NCBI RefSeq assembly: GCF_001625195.1 | Contig: NC_054389.1 | Span: 62,001 to 126,000 of the forward strand | Reading direction: 5' to 3' | Origin: Drechmeria coniospora | Lineage: Eukaryota > Ascomycota > Sordariomycetes > Hypocreales > Ophiocordycipitaceae | Length of the DNA: 64,000 nt | Shown: piece by piece, positions 23,001 to 31,168 of the stretch | Layout: each line of letters opens with the position of its first letter | Numbering within the stretch: position 1 is the stretch's first letter | Translations under genes and position numbers: made by a program | The notes under the pieces: generated by a model | What the model saw: only the letters and a program-made list of their open reading frames with translations | What the model was told of the DNA's origin: nothing | Databases searched by the model: none

Positions 23001-24214
23001 CACTTTCATTGCCGTCGACGCGGGGACGGTACCTGGCGGGCGAAAGCGACAGACGATCGCTGGCTGCGCCGCGGCCTGGCGTGCATGTACACGTCGTAGG
23101 TGCGCCGTACCTCGTCCGTACCTACTTACCTACTTACTTACACCTCAGGCATCGCACCGCATCGTAATGACCGTGCGGGCAGGGTGGCGAGGCTCGCTCC
23201 GCATTCGCTCGCGCCTCCCGACCTGTGCGAGGACATCTCGACGACCGACGAAAGATGGCGAGCGCCTCCCTGCCCCTGCACGGACAGACCGCCTCGCCAG
23301 AGGGACCGTCTTGACGGCCGACGAGTCACGGCGACGGCCTGCTACCCTACACGACACGCATCGCACGACACGCACCGCACGACACGCACCAAGCGCACGG
23401 CGCAGGCTGGTCGCCCCCTCGACTGCCTCGCCAGCATTGGCCGACTCCAGGTGCACGGCATCCCTCGCCCGCGACTCTGGGTGCCAAGGCCGCCGTCGAG
23501 GCGTAGCCCACGCTCCCACGCCCGCGTCATCGTTCTACATGATACTCGAAACGGACCCGAGCCCGGCAACGGTGCCGTGGGCTCGTCTCGGCCTCCTGGA
23601 AACCCACCGCCTCCCGCCCCTCCACCGCAGCCTCCTGCGATGGCAGCGGCGGAAACAGGTCCGCACGACGACCGACGGCACGAGCTAGGCTGCGGCCCAC
23701 CGCCGTTGGACGGTTTCACCTTGACATTTACTTCTTGGTTCGGATGAATCGGCCGAGCTAGAGCCAGTCGTTCGCTCCATCGAGCCGTCACGCCACTTCC
23801 TGGTTCCAAACTGGGCAATGCTGGGCACCGTCCGAAACGGGAAACAGTTTGACCTCGTCGACCAACGAGACCTCGCCCTCGCCCTCGCCAGTCCTCTTCG
23901 GGCATGAGCAGGCCAGACTGACGACCGCCATGGCCGTTTCGTTTTGGCGACACGGAGCCAAGGGTTTCCCGCCTACGCGTATGCACCCTCCCTCACACTT
24001 CGTACAAACTCTCACACACGCTTTCGCACGCTCTCCACACACCTGCTCTCCGGCGCAGGCTCTCCGGCGCAGGCTCCCGACGCACACACGCGCGCCGCCC
24101 GAACCTCTTCACCTCATACCAAACCTCCGCCTCCACTGCGGGCCGGAGCAGGACATGCACGCGGGCAGAGGGGCCGACCAGCAGCACGGCGGTGCCGAGC
24201 GGCCAAGATGGTAG
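20064..24214. other. Spacer without recognisable gene, with one tandem repeat
   Basis: The first part is promoter sequence of the seven-helix gene. The rest is GC-rich and contains many long overlapping open frames on both strands (for example 21413-22294 and 21831-23009). They lack family motifs and start or splice support, and are expected by chance at this GC content. A tandem repeat lies at 21535-21655. Confidence 0.45.
21535..21655. repeat. Short tandem repeat, unit about 21-27 bp
   Basis: Five imperfect copies of a unit built on caccaagcagtacgtgcggc follow one another. Copy lengths vary by multiples of three, so open frames run through on both strands, but no gene context supports translation. 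Confidence 0.8.
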
Positions 24215-24498
24215 ATATAAAAGCCCGCGGGGCCCTTCGTTTCCTCTCCTCGCCTTGTATTCTGCTGTCGTTGTGTCATTCATTCGCTGATCTGGTTTTA
24301 CGATTGGTTTGTCGCTCAAAGCTTGCTGGTCTTGCCTTTGCTTCATCCAACGCAACCACCACCATCACCAACACAAACCCAACTACGCGTACCCTTTCGC
24401 TCATCGTTCTTTTCCATTCCCCTCCTTCGTTTTCTTCTCCGTCGTTCCTCCCCCCCCCCCCCCCCCTTCCCTCGCTCCTCCCGCGTCGCCCGACCGCC
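24215..24498 (+). promoter_or_regulatory. TATA box and pyrimidine-rich leader of the M35 protease gene
   Basis: The element tataaaag lies at 24215-24222, 277 bp upstream of the start codon. A strongly pyrimidine-rich tract (24415-24480), including a run of about 18 C, precedes the start. CT-rich leaders of this kind are common at highly expressed fungal genes. Confidence 0.45.
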
Positions 24499-27400
24499 AT
24501 GAGGTTACTCGCCGCCGCCGTCGTGTACGCGGCCCTGGTCAGCAGCGCTCCGACGAAGCGTTCCGATGGCAAATCTGGCGCTGAAAATCCCGACGAGGCT
24601 GGCAGCACCGAAAGCCCTGCCAAGCCCGAAAGGGTCATCATCAACAACTGCTCGGCCGAGAAGAAGGCCATCGCGGAGACGTCCTTGGCCCAATGCGCCG
24701 CGCTCGCCAAGAAGGCCAAGCTGACGGCTGCCAACGGCAACCATACCTTGATGCAGTTTTTCTTCAAGGACAAGGATCAAGAAGCCCGCAGCAGCGTCGC
24801 CGGCGTCTTCGAGACGGCCGGCGCCGAGTGCGCGAGCATGGCCAAGACGACCGTGACCTGCCAGCTCGCCGGCGCCGCCGTGGACATGTGCACCACCGGT
24901 TGCGGAGGTAAAGGCTGCGGCGCCGTCACCCAGGACCACGTTGTCTACCTCTGCGACAACTTCTTCATCGCCGGAGACAAGCGAAACAAGCAGTGCGGCG
25001 GAATAGATGCCGGCAACACCATGCTCCACGAGATGACCCACGCCTTGTCTCGCACGGGCGATAAAGGGTACGGCCTGGGCAACATCGCGAAATTGTCCGA
25101 AGACGACAGCCGTAACAATGCCGACACCTATTCTCAGTTTGCTCAAGCCGCCGATTTGGAATGTTCCCAGGACGACCTTGCGAAGCAGGCGATGAAGACG
25201 CCGGGCGGACCTCAGGGCACCAACGACGCTCCCCCCGGAATCAAGGAGGCCGTCGCCTCCAACATGGCCCGATGGGAAAAGGAGCAAGCCATTGCCAGCA
25301 GCACAGGCCGCCCGTCGGACACTCCTGCCGCCAAGGCCGGAGACGCGGTGGCGGCCGACGACGATGCCTCGGCCACTCCCTCGGCCACTCCCGCATCCGA
25401 TGCCCGAGACAAGAAGGACAAGAAGAAGGCGGCGCCGGCCGACGTCGATGCCTCGGACACTCCCTCGGCCACCCCCGCACCCGATGCCCGGGACAAGCCA
25501 GCCAAGCCCGCCAAGCCTGCCGCCAAAGAGGAGGACCCGGAGGCGGCCGAAAGCTCGCCCGAACCCGAGGCCGCCCGCGGGCCCAAGGTTGACCGTCTCA
25601 AGGGTAAAGCCGCCGGCTACACCGACAAGGGTCAAAGTCATGGGAAGAAAGTTGTCGGCTCCCGACGGAAGAAGGAAGCGGGCTTTCTCGACTCTTCCTC
25701 CGTCAGCCACTCAGTTGCCCCGTCCTCCACGGCCGATGCCGATGCCGATGCCGATGCCGACGCCGATGCTCGATCTGGCTTTCCGCTGCGGAAAGGCTCC
25801 GGCACTACCGGCAAGAAGTCCTCGTCTAGCTCGCGAAAGCCCGCTCCCAAACTCGACGACGGGGAGGTTCGATCTGGCTTTCCACTGCGGAAAGGCTCCG
25901 GTACTACCGGCAAGAAGACTTCGTCTAGCTCGCCAAAGTCCGGTCCTAAACTCGACGACGGGAAGGTTCCCGCCTCTGCTGGCAAGGCGGCCGACGCCGA
26001 CGCCGACGCCGATGCTCGATCTGGCTTCCCACGGCTGAACTCCACCTCCTCTACCGCTGGTGCAGAGACTGATACGGAGGCCAATGCCGACGCCGACGCC
26101 GATGCTCGATCTGGCTTCCCACAGCTGAACTCCACCTCCTCTACCGCTGGTGCAGAGACTGATATGGAGGCCAAGGCCGACGCCGACGCCGATGCTCGAT
26201 CTGGCTTCCCACGACTGAACTCCACCTCCTCTACCGCTGATGCAGAGACTGATACGGAGGCAAAGGCCGACGCCGACGCCGATGCTCGATCTGGCTTCCC
26301 ACGGCTGAACTCCACCTCCTCTACCGCTGGTGCAGAGACTGATACAGAGGCCAAAGCCGACGCCGACGCCGATGCTCGATCTGGCTTCCCACAGCTGAAT
26401 TCTCTCAGCTCCACGAGCGAGGCACCATCTATGGAAACTCCCGCCCCTAAACTTGACAACGGGGATGTTCCCATCCCCTCTCCCGCCGCTGATACAGAGC
26501 CTGAAACGGAGGCCAAGGCCGACGCCGATGCTCAATCTGGCTTCCCACAGCTGAACTCCACATCCCCCGCCGCTGATGCAGAGGCTGACACGGAGGCCAA
26601 GGCCGACGCCGATCGTCGATCTGGCTTCCCACAGCTGGATTCTCTCAGCTCAACGAGCGAGGCCCCATCTATGGAAACTCCCGCCCCTAAACTCGACAAC
26701 GAGAATGTTCCCACCTCCCCCGCCGCTGATTCCGAGGCTAACGCGGAGGCCAAGCCGGAGGCCGATGCTCGAGCTGGCTCTCGACAGCCGAATGCTTCCG
26801 GCCCTGAAAGTGAGGCCTCGTCCAACTTCAACGGTATTCCTGATCCCCAGGTGATCGATACCAACACGTCCCCCAACGGAGGCTTTGCTCCCTTGCGCCC
26901 GGACCAAAACATGAATGGTAATCAAGCAGCTGCGGGCGGGAATGCTCTGCAGAATCAGGGCCCGCCAGCGATAAGCTCCACCTCGACGACGACGCCGGCA
27001 TTGCCGGAAGCCACACCGGAGCCGACGCCGGAGTATGAGGAGAACCGCGTGGATCAGGGTCAGACGTCGCCTTTGCAAACGACGGCGGCGCAAGGCACGC
27101 TGAGGACGGCGCAGGACGGCGTGGAAAGCAACAGCGTCCAAGACGAGTCGACGACCGGAGCCTCGGGATCCGCTGGCGGAATCCTTTCGTCCCTTTTGGG
27201 CGGCTCACAGTCGCAGACCGCAGGCACGAGCCCTCAGGCCCAGGCTGGTGGGGACCCTCAAACCAACACTTGGGGTCAGACGGCCGGCAGCGGGAACGCC
27301 CAGGCCCAGGCCGGCAATGAGTACTCTCAAGCCGGCGGGAACTCGCAAGCCAACACTTGGGGTCAGATGGCCGGCAGCGGGAACGCCCAGGCCCAGGCCG

Positions 27401-27612
27401 GTAATGGGTACTCTCAAGCCGGCGCGAACTCGCAAGCCAACACTTGGGGCCAGACGGCTGGCAGCGGGAACGCCCAGGCCCAGGCCGGTGCTGGGTACCC
27501 CCAAGCCGGCGGGTACTCCCAAGCCGGCGGGTACTCCCAAGGCGGCACCGGGGAGCAGGCGGCCGGCTTCGAGAACAGCATCACACTCAGGCGCAGGCAA
27601 TGGGTAGCATAG
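24499..27612 (+). CDS. Secreted deuterolysin-like M35 (aspzincin) metalloprotease with long repeat tail
   Basis: A single exon of 1,037 residues. The start at 24499 opens a signal peptide (MRLLAAAVVYAALVSSA) followed by a Lys-Arg pair. The catalytic part (about residues 50-240) has HEMTHAL with the two His zinc ligands and catalytic Glu, then TGDKGYG with the Asp that is the third ligand in aspzincins, then NADTYSQFA, plus several cysteines expected to pair. Fungal M35 enzymes normally carry a propeptide of about 150 residues, and here almost none is present. The remaining 750 or so residues are disordered: Ala/Asp/Lys-rich, then 33- and 30-residue repeats containing DADADARSGFP, then Gln/Ala/Gly-rich 29-residue repeats (GNAQAQAGN). 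It is probably a secreted or surface protease. The tail function is unknown. Confidence 0.85.
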   Translation: MRLLAAAVVYAALVSSAPTKRSDGKSGAENPDEAGSTESPAKPERVIINNCSAEKKAIAETSLAQCAALAKKAKLTAANGNHTLMQFFFKDKDQEARSSVAGVFETAGAECASMAKTTVTCQLAGAAVDMCTTGCGGKGCGAVTQDHVVYLCDNFFIAGDKRNKQCGGIDAGNTMLHEMTHALSRTGDKGYGLGNIAKLSEDDSRNNADTYSQFAQAADLECSQDDLAKQAMKTPGGPQGTNDAPPGIKEAVASNMARWEKEQAIASSTGRPSDTPAAKAGDAVAADDDASATPSATPASDARDKKDKKKAAPADVDASDTPSATPAPDARDKPAKPAKPAAKEEDPEAAESSPEPEAARGPKVDRLKGKAAGYTDKGQSHGKKVVGSRRKKEAGFLDSSSVSHSVAPSSTADADADADADADARSGFPLRKGSGTTGKKSSSSSRKPAPKLDDGEVRSGFPLRKGSGTTGKKTSSSSPKSGPKLDDGKVPASAGKAADADADADARSGFPRLNSTSSTAGAETDTEANADADADARSGFPQLNSTSSTAGAETDMEAKADADADARSGFPRLNSTSSTADAETDTEAKADADADARSGFPRLNSTSSTAGAETDTEAKADADADARSGFPQLNSLSSTSEAPSMETPAPKLDNGDVPIPSPAADTEPETEAKADADAQSGFPQLNSTSPAADAEADTEAKADADRRSGFPQLDSLSSTSEAPSMETPAPKLDNENVPTSPAADSEANAEAKPEADARAGSRQPNASGPESEASSNFNGIPDPQVIDTNTSPNGGFAPLRPDQNMNGNQAAAGGNALQNQGPPAISSTSTTTPALPEATPEPTPEYEENRVDQGQTSPLQTTAAQGTLRTAQDGVESNSVQDESTTGASGSAGGILSSLLGGSQSQTAGTSPQAQAGGDPQTNTWGQTAGSGNAQAQAGNEYSQAGGNSQANTWGQMAGSGNAQAQAGNGYSQAGANSQANTWGQTAGSGNAQAQAGAGYPQAGGYSQAGGYSQGGTGEQAAGFENSITLRRRQWVA
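25730..26720 (+). repeat. Coding repeats with DADAD-RSGFP core
   Basis: The word gatgctcgatctggcttcccac recurs at 26011, 26101, 26191, 26281 and 26371, a period of exactly 90 bp (30 residues). Looser copies lie at about 26527 and 26611, and two related units with a GFPLRKGSGTTGKK segment lie at about 25771 and 25870. A run of GCCGAT (Asp-Ala) codons precedes the units. Confidence 0.9.
27240..27560 (+). repeat. Coding 87-bp repeats, Gln/Ala/Gly-rich
   Basis: The word ggcagcgggaacgcccag recurs about every 87 bp (near 27286, 27373 and 27460). It encodes 29-residue units of the type GNAQAQAGNxYSQAGxNSQA at the very C-terminus of the M35 protein. Confidence 0.88.
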
Positions 27613-28455
27613 AGGTGCATGTGCATAGATCGGAACAGCATGGCGATCGTTTTGCCATGGAATAAAGTGGTCGTACAGCGTCGTGGCAGTGCGTCCAACA
27701 GGATGAGCGTATGCACTTTGCGGGAAGCTGGTGTTTGCACATTGCATGGTATTAGATTTTTTTCCACCAATTGATTATACTTGCTCCCCCTTTCACCAAG
27801 AAGCGTCCCTATTTCTGCCGTGACTGAAAATGAAGCCAGTGGCGAACCAGAGTGCCTAGGATAAAGGGTCCCGCAGTCGACCATTCCGACAGCAAAAATC
27901 GAAGAGGACAAAGGGATAAATATGTGCGCATGTACTGTAGTCTGTAGGAGTCGTGATGAGCACCATGCGAGGGAAAATATCTTGTGCTCCGTGCCGTCAC
28001 TCCCAGGCAAGGCCAGAATATCTCTCTGCTGACCACGGTCTGTCGTCGCGGCAACGAGTCTCGCAGAAGTTCGTCCTCGTATTTCCACAAGTTCAAGACG
28101 GTATCCGTTGTAGATGCACGTGCAAGAAGAGTAGAGGAAGAATGCAGACTGCACGAGCATAGCGGTTGAACATCGTCACACAAAAAGACATGCCAACAAG
28201 TTGACGTCAGTGACACTTTATTGATTCTCAAGTTCGGCGCTCTGGTACGAAGTATTAATTATAGTATTATTGCTTACCAAGACTGCCTGCTCCGAGCGTG
28301 GAGCACCGTCAGCTCGGTCCGGGAGTTGACCCGTCGGTACGAGAAAGTACCCGGTACAAGCACGTCACGCACGATGCATGGGGTGCATCTTCCCCAAGTT
28401 GACGGTTTCAACATGTAAATTTCCTCCGTGGCCGCGGTAGCCCTTCATCATCACC
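27613..28455. other. Spacer, no gene seen
   Basis: This holds the 3' flank of the M35 gene and the promoter of the RRM gene. It is lower in GC than the genes, with no recurrent motif beyond isolated GTAC words near 28330-28360. Confidence 0.45.
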
Positions 28456-29681
28456 ATGAACAAGATCCGCGCCATCCAAGAGCTCAACAGGAAGGAGCTC
28501 GAGCAGGGAATGTATGTGCAGGCCATGCCCCGCGACGAGGCGAAACTGACCTCTCTCCCGCAAGCTCGCCGGACGCTTCCTGGCACACCGACTACCGCGA
28601 CACGGCCTTCATCTACTTTGGCGGACTGCCCTTTGAGCTCTCCGAGGGCGATGTCGTCACGATATTCTCCGAGTATGGTGAACCCGTCTTCCTGAAGCTC
28701 GTGCGCGACAAGGAGACGGGCAAGTCGAGGGGCTTCGGCTGGCTCAAGTACGAGGACCAGCGCAGCACAGACCTCGCCGTCGACAACCTCGGCGGCGCCG
28801 AGATCGGCGGAAGGATGATTAGCGTCGACCACGCCCGCTACGCCGCCCGGGACGACGAGGATCAGGACGAGTTCAGGATCGGCTGGGAGGACCTGCGGCG
28901 CAAGGAAGGGAAACCCGTCGTGCCGGACGAAGCCGAGGCTGACGAAAAAGTGCGGCGGCCCTCTCTGGCGGAAGAGAAGGAGCTCGCAAAACTCATCCGC
29001 GATCATGACGACGACGACCCCATGAAAGGCTTCCTCATCGAGGAAAAGAGGAAGGAAGTCGACGAAGCGAGGCGGAGAGCCGGGAAGGGGGACGAGAAGC
29101 ACAAGCACCGACACCACCGGTCACGCAGACACGAGCGAGACGACGGCGGCGACGACGGACGCCGCCGGACCCATAGGCGTCGGCGGGAAGATGACGACGA
29201 CGACGACGACGATGGAAACGGTAGGTCGCGCAGACGCAAACGAGGAGACGCCGACGACGACGGACGCCGCCGGTCCCATAGGCGTCGGCGGGAAGACGAC
29301 GACGACGATGACGACGACGACGGAGACGGCAGGTCGCGCAGACGCAAGCGAGGAGACGGCGACGAAGATCGAGCGCGAGGCCGCCGGCAGGATTCGCCGG
29401 CCGAGCGGATGAGAAGCGACCGAGAGCATCGGACGCGAAGGCACGGAGAAGACGAGGAATATCCGGCCGGGGACAGGCACGACGACAGGCAGACCCGCGA
29501 CGGTGACCGGCGACGCCCTCGGGAGATACATGAGAGCGAACGCGAGGAGAGGAGACGCGGTCGGCGGGATGCGGACGCGGACGCGGACTCGGCTCGCCGT
29601 AGACGGCGCCGCGACGACGGCCACGAGAGGAGCCCGAGGCGTGAAAGCCGAAGCCGTTCCCCTCGACGGCGCAGAGGCTAG
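28456..29681 (+). CDS. IST3: IST3/Snu17-like spliceosomal RRM protein with extended RS/RD-rich tail
   Basis: Exons 28456-28511 and 28565-29681 give 390 residues. The 53-nt intron runs from GTATGT to AAG with an AACTGAC branch sequence. The N-terminus MNKIRAIQELNRKELEQGI is typical of the family. A single RNA-recognition motif follows at about residues 30-110, with RNP2 FIYFGGL and RNP1 KSRGFGWL. Ist3/Snu17 (human RBMX2) is part of the U2 snRNP-associated RES complex, which supports pre-mRNA splicing and nuclear retention in the nucleus. After the RRM, RIGWEDLRRKEG matches the family. Yeast Ist3 is only about 148 residues, and here the tail adds some 250 residues alternating Arg-rich and Asp-rich blocks, with a 35-residue unit duplicated at 29157 and 29262. 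Such RS/RD tails occur in other filamentous fungi. Confidence 0.85.
29157..29366 (+). repeat. 105-bp in-frame duplication encoding alternating Arg and Asp blocks
   Basis: Two copies of a unit starting ggacgccgccgg lie at 29157 and 29262. Each encodes an RRR(T/S)HRRRRE segment, eight or nine consecutive Asp, and GRSRRRKRGD. Confidence 0.85.
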
Positions 29682-29796
29682 AGACACCGTCTCCAAAGAC
29701 CAAAAATTGAAAGCAAATCAAAAGGTCAAAAATCAGGCGCGGGCCCATGGCGAGCGAACCGGACGGCCTCTCCTCTATTGGTGACTGCCTATGGCG

Positions 29797-31168
29797 TCAG
29801 GTGTTTCCCACATACCGTTTCCAACCCTCCCGCACGCAGTGACGCTTGCCATCCTCGCCCTCGACGAGCACAAACTTTTCCCACCTCGCGTCCTGGCCGG
29901 CGCCGACGACGGCCAGGCTGTCCTCGGCGATCCAGCCGATGACGCCCTTGGGCGGCCTCGTCGTGCCCAGGACGGTGCCTTCGGAGAAGGGAATGCCGCC
30001 GATCATGGAGTCGTCTCCGGCCTCGAACGTGGTCGAGGCGAAGGAGTAGACGTCGGAGAAGAGGCGCGGCATGAGCGGGATCTTGCCGAGGATGCCCCAT
30101 TTCCCGGCATCGGCCTCGCCCGAGGCGGCGGGCTGCTGCCAGCTCGCCTGGGCCGACGGACGGCGGGGCGCGGGCACGTCGAAGACGTGCAGCGTCGACT
30201 TGTCCGACGTGCAGGCGAGCATGGCGCCCGAGGGCGAGAAGGCGAGGGAGAAGATGGTGGCCTGGTCGATGCCGCGGCGGAGCTCGACGACCTTGGCGCA
30301 GTTGCCGGTGGAGTAGACGCGGATGAGAGTCCCGTTGTCGCTGGCGCTCGCGAGCAGCTCGCCGTCGGGGCTCAGCTGCAGGGCCCTGAGCGGCGACGAG
30401 TGGGCGGGTATGATGCTGACGTTGCCTGTGACGAGCTCGACGAGCTGCACGTGGCCGGCGGTGCGGCCGGGGAAGGCCACCTGGCGGTCCGACAGGCAGC
30501 AGAGGCCGAGGACGTTGTCGGCCGTCTCGTAGACGTGGAGCAGGTCGGGCGGCTTGGCGAAGGAGTAGACGCGCACGCTGTTCTGGAGGACGACGACGAT
30601 GCGTTCGCGGCCGAGGCGGACGCTGCGGATGGCCGTGAGGGCGGCAATCTCCAGCGCGACCTTGCCCTTCATGTCATCCCAGACGATGGCCTGCGGAGAG
30701 AAGGGTCAGCGTCGGGTCGGGGGGGGGCGGGGCCGACTGAGGCGGCTGGCGGGAGAGGGGGGGCGGGCCCTCGGCACCTTGTTCATGGCAAACTTGGGCG
30801 ACTTGCCGCCGCCGACGAGGGCGAGGTAGTTTGTCATGCCCATCATCTGAACGAGGCCGATGCCGGCGTTGAAGTCTGACGACGGCAGGCAGGGTCAGCG
30901 GCGGGCTCGCAGGGCGGCGGGGCCGGACGGACGGATGGATGGATGGATGGATGGATGGATGAGCTACCTCTCGAGGCCTTGAGCAGGCAGGACTTTGTGT
31001 GAAAGACTGCATCGACGTCAGCGATGAGCCGAGGCGTCGGGCGTCGGGCGTCTACGTGCCGCAGATGCCAGACTCCAGACCGGCGGCGAAGCAGCTCGAG
31101 TCGCTGTTGAAGGAGACGGACAGGACGGCCGTCGGATTCGAGCTCTCGATGGGGGGGCGGACGTTCAT
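29797..31168 (-). CDS. HSV2: HSV2-like PROPPIN (WD40 phosphoinositide-binding protein, WIPI3/4 class)
   Basis: Minus-strand exons 31168-31060, 31006-30968, 30875-30778 and 30690-29797 join to 379 residues. The protein is a seven-bladed WD40-like propeller that binds PtdIns3P and PtdIns(3,5)P2 on endosomal, vacuolar and autophagic membranes. Signature segments are SRDFNAGIGLVQMMG (across exons 2-3), KFAMNKAIVWDD, FNSDSSCFAAG, the phosphoinositide-binding motif ELRRG (Leu-Arg-Arg-Gly, as in Hsv2 and WIPI3/4, not Phe-Arg-Arg-Gly as in Atg18), and ATIFSLAFSPSGAMLA. Intron 1 only keeps the frame if it uses a GC donor (GCACGT at 31059). Intron 2 carries a TCCA microsatellite. The gene converges on the IST3-like gene with little more than 100 bp between stops. 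Confidence 0.87.
30933..30961. repeat. GGAT microsatellite inside an intron
   Basis: About seven GGAT units (TCCA on the coding strand) sit within intron 2 (30967-30876) of the PROPPIN gene, just after its donor site. Confidence 0.9.

Noticed and set aside
21413..23986. Several long open frames (up to about 390 codons) on both strands
   Set aside because: They overlap each other, are rich in Arg, Ala and Pro as expected from GC-rich non-coding DNA, and show no domain or conserved motif.
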